A stretch of 64,000 nucleotides of DNA from Amia ocellicauda (lineage: Eukaryota > Chordata > Actinopteri > Amiiformes > Amiidae). Position numbers and translations under genes: made by a program. Below the pieces are notes generated by a model. It did no database searches. It was not told the origin of the DNA and saw only the letters and a program-made list of their open reading frames with translations. This document shows positions 25,440 to 35,986 of the stretch, piece by piece. Position 1 is the first letter of the stretch. Every line of letters begins with the position of its first letter. The DNA lies in NCBI RefSeq assembly GCF_036373705.1, contig NC_089852.1, positions 30,008,707 through 30,072,706 of the forward strand, written 5' to 3'.

Positions 25440-26200
25440 AATAAAGCTCCTTTATCACAGGGGTCATTTCGGGAGACTAAAGGCAGTGATTATCAACACG
25501 CAGAGGCACGTCACGGAGCTGCAAACCCCATCATTCACGCGTGTTTATTTACGGCAGCAGCTCTCCTGCTTTGTTCTCCCGAGGGAGACCCTTTCCATCA
25601 GCACAGACTTCTGAAGATGCTCTGGGAACTCAGGAACCCAGTGGATATTCACATCTCCATCACTCCACTGTCCATGTAAAAACACGCCTTCAATTAACGA
25701 ACAAATTAAATTACAGTATAAGGAATTGCGGAAACAAGGACCGACTCTGCATCTGTGCTCATTTACAGGGTGTTCATATGTAATCTGAGAGAGGGGGGGG
25801 AAAGGAACAATACAACACTTTTCCATTGTACCTAAACTGAATTTAAAGGCCATTTTCCTCCAGTGTCTGTGCTAATAAATCACATTTCTGGAGACCGTTT
25901 ATTCAAAGTGCGCACAAGCAGAGCTGCTGGGCCTGAGAGCCTGCTGAAGGTATAGAAGTGCGAGCTGCTGTCCAAACAGTGGATAAAGTTACATCATTAA
26001 GAGGCGTTTTAAAGAGGATGAACAGAAATTCCTCCTCTGAAGCCGGGCTGCTGGACAAATAGAGAGGAGATGCTTTGTGTTCAGGGGAAAGCCCCCCCCC
26101 GGCTGCATTATCCCACTGATCTGAAAAACCCACAAACCGCTCTTTGTTAACACGTTTTCGGGAGAGATTTCATGATCATTGTGCAACTTTGTAACAACTG
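25440..26200. promoter_or_regulatory. Possible conserved noncoding block
   Basis: Repeat-free sequence with ACGCGTGTTTATTTACGG (forkhead-like), CTAATAAATCAC and CCGTTTATTCAAAG. Weak, composition-based call. Confidence 0.25.
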
Positions 26201-26307
26201 CACACAACAAAAATACTGTGATAAAGACAGGAATTTTATTCATGGGGGAAAGAGAGAGACAGAGAGAGGGAGAGTGGCTCTCCTCTCCCAGGCCTAACGA
26301 GTATTAA

Positions 26308-26326
26308 CCCCCCCCCCCCCCCCCCG
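26308..26326. repeat. Poly-C run
   Basis: Homopolymer C tract of about 18 bp, prone to assembly error. Confidence 0.9.
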
Positions 26327-26854
26327 TCCTAACGAGGATCAGCCATTGCACACTAAACTGTCAGAAGACACATGGACAGGCTAGAAGCACACAATAATAA
26401 ACACTTCTGCTTTACCATCTCTCTCTCTTCCTGTTTGCACATTTGTCCATCTGCTTGTTTGAATCCACTTGATTTTATAAGTTTGTAGAATCCCAGCCAG
26501 TGTCTCGCAAGGGCGTGTTTCTTTTTTTTTGTGTGTGTGTCCATCTTTCTGAAGTATTTGTCTGGGAAATGCTTTGTTCTTCAAAATGCTTTGCTGCACT
26601 GAAGTAACCGTCAGAGCACGGGTTAAGAGTTTATTTCTCCTGGCTTTAACTGCTCTGGTACTAAAGAACATGTAACTCCACTCAGGAATCCCCAAAGCCC
26701 AGTAACAACATAGCAAAATCCTGACGTTATATTTACAAGATGTGGCCCCAAGTGGTTCCCTTTCACTGAAGACAGCACCGATCTTGGAAAGTGAGGCAGA
26801 TACTCCCAGGAAACTGCTGATGGCCGCATGCAATCTGTCCTCAGATCAGTACAA

Positions 26855-26990
26855 CAACAACAATAATAATATAAATCCTTTATTTATAGAGCGCTTCTCA
26901 TTCTCAGGGTAGAGCAAAGCGCTTTAAATACAGAATTTACAACTAAATGTTATAAAATATCAATAACTATAATTAAAAAACTCAAGAGTA
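26855..26990. repeat. Interspersed repeat fragment (fish LINE/SINE-tail type)
   Basis: CCTTTATTTATAGAGCGCTT followed by AGCAAAGCGCTTTAAATACA resembles the dispersed fish repeat that reads TTTATTTATATAGCGCC...AAAGCGCTTTACA. Family assignment is from memory. The CAA/AAT run at its left could be its tail. Confidence 0.55.
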
Positions 26991-26999
26991 CACAATGAT

Positions 27000-28700
27000 T
27001 GATAACAACACTAGCTAAGTACATTAATAAAACAAAATACAGGATTTAATATATAAATTATATATCTTTTTAAAAACATCCAATGACTACAATCATTAAA
27101 GGAAACAAGCCCACAAATGAGATGAAGGCATTGGAAAAAGCAGAGCATCCATCCCCTGCAGCTTTGAGCTGAATTTAGCTTTACATCCTTAACCTCTGTA
27201 CACCTCAGCTACTTTATGTCTACTACACACAATCCAGTTTTCAAGCCTCACGCTTTACTTAGAAAATGCTTCCGTTCAGATAACTTAATTGAAATGCTTA
27301 CTCTGGATGTTAGACATCACTACCAATTACCATAATTAACGCTCAGATCATGATTTAATATGTAACAACCACTGTGCTGGGGTAGTGTAAATATTAGGTT
27401 GCCTTTGAAGGCTCCCATAAATTATTACATTTAATTAAACTGTACTTGTCACATTACACTGGACGGTTTCTAATTGCACGGCCTAATTGCTTCATTCTGA
27501 TGTAGAGATCTGTATCCAGAAGGAGAGAGCGGATGCAGCTCCACACCGATGCTCGTCTCCACGCATGGGCTGCACCAAAGCTGGGTTTTCCGAATGCAGA
27601 GCTCGGCAAATCAAGCTCCAGCTGAAGTTGTTTAATAGACTTGAGCGTTACAGTTGCATCACTCACCCTCATCGGCCAATAATTAGTAAATTACTGGGAG
27701 ATTGTCAGGCCCAGCTCCTGAGCAGCTGGTTCTGGACAGCCAGCCTTCAAAGGCAGCAGTCATCACTCTTCTCAGTGACATTCAGGACACAGACAGTGGT
27801 CGTATCCAGCAGGAGAGAAGATTCCTGGACAGGGAAAATTACCTCCACAGGCACTGACACTCAAGGGAAAAGGAGTATAGAAAGTATAGAAAGAGCACAG
27901 TACAGTACAGTGCAGACATGGAGAGAAGAAACTGTTTTTTCTATGCTGCTTAAGAAAGGTTTAGACAAAATATTAGGAGTTTATAATAGGAGAAATAACA
28001 ATCAAAAAATCCCCCAACAGTACAGTCAATATAGAAAAGAGAGACACAAAAACTTTAAACTAGTTTTAGTAAGTTAATAAACTTAATTTATTATTTTTTT
28101 AACAGAAACGGAATTCAACTCACATTTCACACCCTTTACTCCACAATAAAAAACAATCTCAACTCTGTGACCTATCAAGATTCTCCTGTATCCCCAGACA
28201 TTCATCCAGGATTCAGTCCAGATGTGCGCTGGTGTTCCCGGGCTGGACTGCAGGGCAGCGAGGACTGGTGTGCAGTCCACAGTCAACAGTGATATGGGCC
28301 GGCAGCTCTGCTCTGTGGAGACTGCGTTTAGCCTTGAGACACAACTGAACTAAAGGCTCTTGATGCCCGTGTACAGGGAACAAGCACAAGCTACACCTCT
28401 GTAGTTATATTTTTTTAAGTGTTCCTATTTGCTTTATTGAATAAGAAGGTTACAGGACGCTGTTTAAAAGCTATTATTACAAAGTGGTTATATAATCCAC
28501 TAACTGACAAATAACACTGTCATCCAGCTATTTTTAAATCAATGTTTAATGGGGGAACAAGTGAACAACTGCACTGGCAGTTACACAACAATCTGGAACA
28601 CTTATCTGCTCAAACAACAGAAGAAAGAAAAGGAATAAAACCAATTAATTTTCAGCCATTTCACAGTCAGAGAGATGCTGAACTGCCACAGCAGAATGTG
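27000..28700. other. Intergenic DNA downstream of polr1d, no gene seen
   Basis: AT-leaning sequence. A 196-codon open frame at 27,487-28,077 (plus) has no recognisable domain, no codon bias that I can see and no splice or promoter context, so I do not call it a gene. Confidence 0.5.
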
Positions 28701-28715
28701 TGTGGCTTAACACGG

Positions 28716-28721
28716 TTTATT
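28716..28721 (-). terminator. Candidate polr1d poly(A) signal
   Basis: Minus-strand AATAAA about 840 nt past the polr1d stop codon. Other AATAAA words further downstream are possible. The actual cleavage site is unknown. Confidence 0.3.
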
Positions 28722-29559
28722 TGTATAGTAATATATATAAATATATAATTCCCAACAGAACATTTCTCTCATTAACCTAACAGAAGACAATGACAGAAGG
28801 CTGAAGGATGCTTGAGCAGCAGTGAGAATCCTTGACACAGATTTCAGAGACACAGTGTACCTGGGCACTCGGGGGCGGACACCAGCTAAACCAGGCAGCT
28901 CCAACACCAGCACGGCACTCAGAACGAGGCGCTGACCGCGAGATATAGACACTGGGCGCGGCAAGACAATAAATCTGTTAAACAAATGGAACTTTCAGCA
29001 TCTTGTGGTACCTGTTTTTACTGCGTTTCATTATTGCATTTCTGATGGAAACTGACTTGAGATTAAATAAATCTGTCTACTGGATAAGGTCACTGCACTG
29101 CTAGTGGCTCATACATCCACCCAACCCCACTTCTCTCAGTACACTATACACTGGCAGTCTCCTCTCCACACAGTAGGGGCAGGTAGACCCAATACGCCAG
29201 CATGTACTCTATCCCTGCCTACGGACCCCCTGATCCCCCCACCCTAATCTTTTCCCAGTAGTCCTCAGGCTTAGGTCCTGCTCATCCCCCACTGCTGGGA
29301 CTCTCGTAGCCGCACATTCACCCGAGTCCTCTTAGAACTGACTGAGAATTGATACAAAAATAAAGTATATAAATAAATTTAAGAAATGCATTGTAAACAA
29401 AACTGTGTGCGCACAGCATCAGGCATGCTGTATAGGGGAAGGCCTGAGAATCCGGAGGGCTCTGGTGCAGTTCACACACGCAGCCCGCCAGCGCCACGGA
29501 CCCAGCTCTGCCCCGTGCGATCCACGCAGCTGTCCATCCTGCGTGTCCGTGACCGCCGC

Positions 29560-32500
29560 TCAGTTGCGGGCAGCGTGCTCACGGGCCGGGGGCGTGTGGG
29601 GGCTGTCCGTGGCCCTGCGTCGGGAGGGCCGTGGGGGAGGGCTGTGTCGGGAGTCCCTGTGTCTGGTGGGGGAGCGGGATCGGTGTTGGCTGCCATGCCG
29701 TCCCTGCCTGTGAGTGGAGGGGCGGAAGCGCGCTCCCCGATCCTCCTCCTCGTCCTCTTCCTCCCGCCGTCTCCAGGATGTGCAATGCTCAGGCATGGCC
29801 GTGCCACCCTGGCGCTGGGGTGAGTGGCCCGGTGACACGGTGTTCCGCAGCGTGTTCATCAGGAACCTCTTGTTGGCGCCGCGCAGGGGGCACTTCATCC
29901 TGGGAGACAGACAGCACAGCGTGATGCTCAGAGACGGAGACGCCACACACACGAGTATTGGCACAAGACCCCTACACACACTGTCAGCATGTCCGCCTGA
30001 CACAAGCAATGTGCGAACAGGGTAAGAAAACTGCAACGCTTCTAAATTCAAAGGAGCTCACTCGTCACTCCAGGGGCCAGCTGTACTACACTGATCCGAT
30101 CCCAGGTCCAAGGACAGTATAGGTATGTAAAATGTCAATTGTTCACTAATTAGGCACTATAGTTTATATGTATAATCCCAGTTAGTGTGGATAATATTAT
30201 CTTTGTATAATTAGATTAAATAATACATCTGAATCAATATTTCATTAAAACGATATTATTGACAGCGGTCATAATTTCTACTCATGTTCTCAGTCCAGAA
30301 CTAAAACTATAAACAACATCTGAACTTGTTTTAAACGTTCCCACCCCTTCCTTTTACCGATTCATGTAAAGCCTCCTCCTGTTGGGAGCTCCGCCATTCG
30401 AACCTCTGCTCTACACTGTGACACAAATCATGCCGTCACTCCCCTAGTCCCCGCGCCGCAGCTCAATAATCGGATCAAACCATCGCATCACCGGAGCCGA
30501 TCTGCTGCATACAGCGCATCTCTATGATCCCTCTCCATGAAGCTTGGGTATGATGTGAATGTTTGATCTCGTTAGTACAACCGGCCCCAGGAGGGAAGAT
30601 CTGAGAATCTCATCAAACTGGTTTTTAATTTATTTTTCTAATGATCCCAAGGAGTCAGCAGACAGTGTTCAGAGAAGAGTCTCCTGATTTCTTTCCTAAA
30701 TACAGCCCTGATACAGGGAGAGGGACAGAGGGCTTCCCTCAGATCTGCTACAGTACAGGGTCCCCTTCTTGCCCTCTGCCTCCCCCAGCCCCTGCTCAGT
30801 CAGGGAACGGCTCCAGCCAGCATCTCTGGAGCTGATAAATGGACTGTAGGAAAGCACAGAAGGCTTTCCTAGTTCAGAGCACTGAGCGTGGTGTGGCTCT
30901 TTACTTACAGCCCAGTAATACTGCTCAACTGTGACCGCCACGGAGACCACTCGTTTCTCACAGTGCACCGAGTATGCCGCAGCTCTCAGTACTGGAGAAA
31001 CTGCATCGCTGACAGCTGAACACACGAGAGCGGCTGGGGACAGCGCTGGAGGCCTGCGTTTGCTCCCTGTGCAACACAAACAGCTCCATTTTCCACACTG
31101 GGAGGTGGAGTGCAGAAAGAAAGTCTGCTAAAAAAATAAATATGAAGACGAAGAAGAAGAATACTAATAAAGTATAAACAAACTGCAAAAAAGAGGTCAA
31201 TCAATAAATAAGCGTGTTAAGTAAAACAGGCGGGTTTGGAGGGCGGCATGTCTGTGTGTGGTGCTGCAGCTCTGACAGGCACTCCCACAGCGCAAGGGGT
31301 TTCTTGAACCGGAGACTAACACAGCAGCCAGTATGAATATTACATCACCCCCCTGCTCAGTGATGCTAGCTACTGACAATCAAAGGAAAAAAACACAAAC
31401 TCCTGCCTCACATGCAAGGCCTGGACAATTCCCTGAGTCCAGCAGTTGTGGAACTGGTCTTGATTTTATGCATGAAATCTAGCGGTGCACCATACAAGAT
31501 GATACCAAGACACTGCACTCTTTTGTTAGTTGTATTATGACTTAACACATTTATCCACTTAAAACGTTATTGCAAACTAACAATGTACATCTGTGTTCTT
31601 GAAAAATGTAACAGTCTTGATTTATTATTATTACAGACCTAAATTTAGGATCTAATTGAGGAGTCCTTCCTGGCTGTTCAACATTTTCTGGTAGATTTCC
31701 TGACCGTAAAGGAGTTGTTTTCCACTTATGTGTGGGGAGGTAGTGTATTAGACAAGCCCTCCATTCAACCCCCCAATAGCGCCTCCACTCACCAGCCGGC
31801 CGGGCCCATGGTCTCTGCACGGATCTTTCCTCGTTTCGCTTCATTGAGGAGCTCCTCCACTGCTCTCCTGCACAGGGATGGAAACACAGAGAAAGAGCTT
31901 TTAGGAACTTGTTTCTGGGCGTTCAGCAGACTTTACCTTTGATAAATCACTGCCAGTCACCATAATGCTATAACCACAGGAGGGCAACCAGCGAAGAACA
32001 TGGCAGATCACTTACAGAGCTCTGGGGAGACTGGGCACTACATGATCATCAATATTACGCAAAGAAACTGACATGATCCAATGTTTTCATGTCACAGTAC
32101 GAAACCACAAATACAGGCATTTTCAGCAGAGCAAATCAGCTCTCTGGAATAGATGGTCTGATTGTTTTGTGAGGAAAATGAATGGTGTTTATTTTAGTTT
32201 TAGTTTTTTTCTTCACCACAGGACACTCTCATCCCCTCTCGCGTCTCTTCCTGTTTGTCTGCTATCTCTGCCTGAATGCACTCGCACCACCTCAAGCTCA
32301 ACCTCTCCAAATCTGATATCCTCTTTTCCCCCCTCTTCCTCACCTTCTGCTGATCTCTCCATCTCAATCCCCCTTGGAATCCATGACACTCTCTCCTTCT
32401 TCTTCTTCCACTAAGAACCTAGGAGTCACCCTCGATCCCATGCTCTCCTACACTCAGCACATCACCACGCTGACACGCACCTGCAGATTCTTCCTGAGCA

Positions 32501-33356
32501 ACATACAGTGAATCCGACCCTTCCGACTTGACTCAGCTGTGCATCCAGTCCCTGGTCTTCTCATGCCCGGACTAATGCAACTCCCTCCTGGCCAGCCTGC
32601 CTGCAACTACTACCCGCCGCTCCAGCTCATCCAGAACTCTGCGGCTCGTCTGGTATTCTCTCTGCCACGATTCGCACACGCTACTCCACTGCTGCACTCC
32701 CTCCACTGGCTCCCGATAGCGGCACGCATTCAGTTCAAGACACTGACCCTCACCTACTGCTGTCTCGAACAGACTGCACTGAGTTACCTGCAGACCCTCG
32801 TCTCTCCATACATCCCCTTTAGACCACTACGGTCTTCCGGTGCCAGAAGACTAACTCTGCCTCCTCTCCACTCCCCTTCCTCCAGAGCCGCTCCTTCTCA
32901 TCCCTGGCCCTTAAGTGGTGGAACGACCTGCCCACTGAAGTCAAAACAGCACAGTCCCTGACCTCCTTCCAGCGATACTCAAGACGCATCTATTCAGACA
33001 TTCATTCTCCTGTAAGATTGCACTTTACAATGTTTGATCATACTACTTGCCTTGCGTTACTAGTACACATTGTTATTTTGATTTCCCCTATGCTCCCTTT
33101 CCCTTGGCCCTTGACTGTGACCAAACATCTTGTCTGCACTCGACTTTCACAATCCAGGATGTAAGACCTCGTATATTGTATACACTTGTGTAAATTGGAA
33201 TTTGTAAAACGTATTATGGTTTGAATTGCACTAATATGTAAATTGGAATTTGTAATTGGAATTTGAACTGCACTGTATTATTGCACTTTGTATTGCACTT
33301 TTATTTTCTAAGTCACCCTGGATAAGGGCGTCTGCCAAAAAATAAATATTATTATT

Positions 33357-33387
<31 letters not shown>

Positions 33388-35274
33388 TAAGGAGCTGAGC
33401 AGCCTGGCCAGAGGATGGATAGTGCTCGGCTGAGTGAGATAACTTGAAACCAGAGTGAGCTGGACACTGGTCCCTGGAACACCTCCCTCTGGACAGCCAG
33501 CTGGACTTCTGCTGCCCTCCACATCGCACATCAATCATAGCAAACAACAACTGCTAGGAACACACACAAGCCCCGCCCCTCAGCTGTCAGTCCCTGTCCA
33601 GGAAGAAGGTGTCCTGGTCTGTACAAGGCCAGCCCCCAAGGTGCAACCTCGGGGGAGGTCATTCTTAACCAGCTGCAACCACCAGGGCACTGACACGCAA
33701 ACAACACAGTTTACACCTTCAAGCACTGCATCATTCCCCTAGTCTTCGTGATCCACATATTTCTTCCTTTAAATGCATTAACAAATTAAAGTAGATGTCA
33801 GCATTTAAAACTGTGGAAGAGAGAAGGTGATATGCATGCTAGCTGTAACACCCAACCAAGTGGTCAACTGAAATCACAAGATGGCGCGGTAACAGTATTG
33901 CAGTGCTGTGAACCGGTGTCTGCGGTAGGCAGTGCAGATACAGCTGGTGAAGACAGATCTTTAGGGTTTCCTTTTGAATTTCTACCAATACTTCTAAGCC
34001 AGATGCAGTCAATTCCCACTTTAAAAATTGCAAGCAGCTCTAGCCTTGGTAAAAGCATTGTAAATACAGTACAGACAGCAGGCTTATGGGAATGCCAGTA
34101 AATATTATCTCACGCCTACATACAGGCAGGTTTAAAAAAACAAACCACACATTGTACTTTACCGTACTGCTGTGATGTCTCCCAGCTACTCACTATTCTA
34201 GGCTGGCAAGCTGTCAACTACTTTACACTGAGCTGTTGAATCATTAAAAAGTCAGGAATGTGGGATAATTACAATGATCGCTAATCCATCACAGGAGCTT
34301 AATTTGCAATGAAAAATGAATAATAGGAGTTTTTGCTTCTGTATCTTTGGCCCCTGTATACACAGCGACAGGCAGCTCTGTTTGAGTCAGCAGCATGCGC
34401 TCTCCAGGTGTGCTGTGGAGGATGTTTTTGCAAGGTATGCGGACACCTGTGGCTGAGTTGCACTGCTTAAACAGTCAATACCCACAGTCCTCCCTTTTTA
34501 AAACCAGATAAAAGACAGAGCCTCACACCAAGGCCCCGTCAACATGGAATGGAATGGTTCAGATTATGTTGTTTTACATTAAATACAGAAAAAAGGAAGG
34601 ATTATTTTACATGTTTTAGCAGACAGCTACATGTACAAGCATGCAAGCATTCTTGTTTCACAGTAGGACACTATCAATGACAAATATTTAAGAATATAGA
34701 ACTCATATTGTCTCACACAGCATGATCCGGGGTTGTCTTCATGCTAACGGGTTTAATATGTTATACAGGCCTATAGTAGCGAATGAAGCCTCTTCCCCCC
34801 CTGGTGAAGTGACTGAGAGAAGCAGCCTGTCCTGTCAGCAGAAGCACAACGGTACCTCCACTCCAGTGCCCAGCACACAGGTTCGGCCTAAACGTGAAAA
34901 CACCTGTCGCTGATTCAGACGGGCACATGACAACGGAGGAAGGTGCAAAATGACAACTAAGAAATGCCGTGTGTATATTATCGCAGTGTAATGTGTATGC
35001 ATGCATATTTGGCTAATGATTAAATAGTAAGTTGCAGTGTCGTGCTGATAAATGTAAATCACATCATTATCTGTAAGTTTGGCTGTGTTAGCGGCGTCTC
35101 ACACCAACCTTTCGACTAGTCCGTTGCCAGTACAGCGCGATCACGAACACAGTTAACGCCAGACACAGCAAAGAATTGGCATTATAATATCAATCACCAC
35201 ACGATGCTATCACTGCGAGATATAACCACCTTCCCATGCTATACTAACCTCTCCAGGTCCTTTTCCTCCGCCAT
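29560..35274 (-). CDS. polr1d: RNA polymerase I/III subunit D locus, alternative (isoform 2-type) protein, three exons
   Basis: POLR1D encodes RPAC2, shared by RNA polymerases I and III, and in mammals a second protein that shares only exon 1. The exons read here make that second form: 35274-35249 (MAEEKDLE), 31867-31793 (RRAVEELLNEAKRGKIRAE, then TMGPAG) and 29899-29560 (W/MKCPL, then ANKRFLMNTLRNT). The GT/AG junctions join in phase 2 each time, giving 146 residues against 122 in human isoform 2. Conservation is highest in exon 2 and at the start of exon 3. The C-terminus is acidic, then rich in Arg, Ser and Pro with RS-like pairs. The start has a YY1-like GATGGCGGA context. The function of this isoform is not established. 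The RPAC2 dimerisation domain was not found in the window. Confidence 0.87.
29900..31792 (-). other. polr1d intron 2
   Basis: Intron between the second and third coding exons. I looked on the minus strand for the RPAC2 core (HTLGNSLR-type motif) and saw none. No transposon is recognised. Confidence 0.6.
32240..33345 (+). mobile_element. L2-clade LINE, 3' fragment with reverse transcriptase C-terminus
   Basis: Non-LTR retrotransposon truncated at the 5' side. The frame from 32,539 contains LIQNSAARLVFSLPRF, ATPLLHSLHWLPIAARIQFK and PYIPFRPLRS, the conserved C-terminal part of L2-type reverse transcriptases. Upstream, LKLNLSKSDILFF and NLGVTLDPMLSYTQHI fragments appear across broken frames. 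Several stops and frameshifts show it is dead. The 3' end is AGTCACCCTGGATAAGGGCG (33311-33330), then TCTGCC and an AAATAAATATT tail running into an ATT/AAT microsatellite. Confidence 0.9.
33345..33388. repeat. ATT/AAT microsatellite tail of the LINE
   Basis: ATT units pass into AAT units directly behind the LINE 3' end, typical of L2 tails. Confidence 0.9.
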
Positions 35275-35310
35275 CACATCACACTCCTATAGAAGAGAAA
35301 ACCCGTGCGT

Positions 35311-35323
35311 ACTACAACTTCCG
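35311..35323 (+). promoter_or_regulatory. ZNF143/GABP-like motif in the polr1d promoter
   Basis: ACTACAACTTCCG lies about 40 bp upstream of the polr1d ATG. The first half matches the ZNF143 core ACTACAA, and the second overlaps an ETS/GABP site (CGGAAGT on the minus strand). This combination is typical of divergent housekeeping promoters. Inferred from motif only. Confidence 0.45.
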
Positions 35324-35859
35324 AAACAGGAGCTGCTAGGACCACAAGGACCCCCGCGATGTGCCCCCTTCGCAAGTGCCTGACTGCATCGGCCACAATG
35401 TTAATCAAATGAACTGTAATAAAAGAGAAACGTGGGTCTATTTTTTATATTTGTAAATAACCTAAAATACACTATACTCATACGAAGGGCTGGAGTTTTA
35501 GATTATGTTCCTGAAGACATTTCAGCTCAGCCATTCACCTAGACTTCAAACGCCACTGACGGTTAAAACATTCCGGTGGAGCTGTGATAACAGGCAGCTC
35601 CGCGGCCATGTGCGCCCCGTCACCGCGCAGGGGCGACTGATCTTCTTCATCGATCAGCGGGGAGGAAGGCACCCGGACCGGCTTTGGGTCGTCTTTGAGT
35701 CAGGCAGCTCCAGAGCGAGCAGGCCGCCCGCTGCTGCCTTGACATCATGCGGGCCCGCCCCTCTCCGGTGCGCACTGGGCCGGGGGGGCCGCTGCTGCTC
35801 CTCCGATAGGCGGCGAGGGCGTCAGTCCGCCGTGCGGTCGTGCCCCGTGTGGCTCCGGT

Positions 35860-35986
35860 GAGTTTGACTGAGGTGCGGAATTGTCCCAAGTCCGGAGAAG
35901 CACTTCACTGCGAGACAGCCAGCCAGACAGCCAGCCAGGAGGAGGCGGAGGAGGGGGAGGAGAGGCGGTTCGGCGCATCGGAATAG
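35860..35986 (+). other. lnx2: Probable noncoding first exon of lnx2
   Basis: The CpG island ends at GGAATAG followed by GTAATATG, a good donor whose GT is at 35987-35988. The first lnx2 coding exon has an acceptor at 52388 and 5' UTR sequence upstream of its ATG, so an upstream noncoding exon is required. The exon start is a guess; further noncoding exons could exist in the intron. Confidence 0.4.

Larger units (their letters stand above)
31868..35248 (-). other. polr1d intron 1
   Basis: Intron of 3.4 kb holding an L2-type LINE fragment on the plus strand at 32.24-33.35 kb. The remaining 1.9 kb shows no RPAC2-like coding and no other clear element. Confidence 0.6.

Noticed and set aside
27487..28077. 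196-codon open frame on the plus strand
   Set aside because: No domain, homology or splice context recognised; it is compatible with chance in this base composition.
30370..30425. GGTTCGAATGG word on the minus strand, tRNA B-box-like
   Set aside because: No matching A box, no cloverleaf and no terminator; not supportable as a tRNA gene.
30696..31079. 127-codon minus-strand frame inside polr1d intron 2, considered as the missing RPAC2 exon
   Set aside because: It contains none of the RPAC2 core motifs and lacks matching splice sites in phase with exon 1.
33231..33550. Minus-strand frames with isoleucine and leucine runs
   Set aside because: They cross the LINE tail and its ATT/AAT microsatellite and carry no gene-like features.
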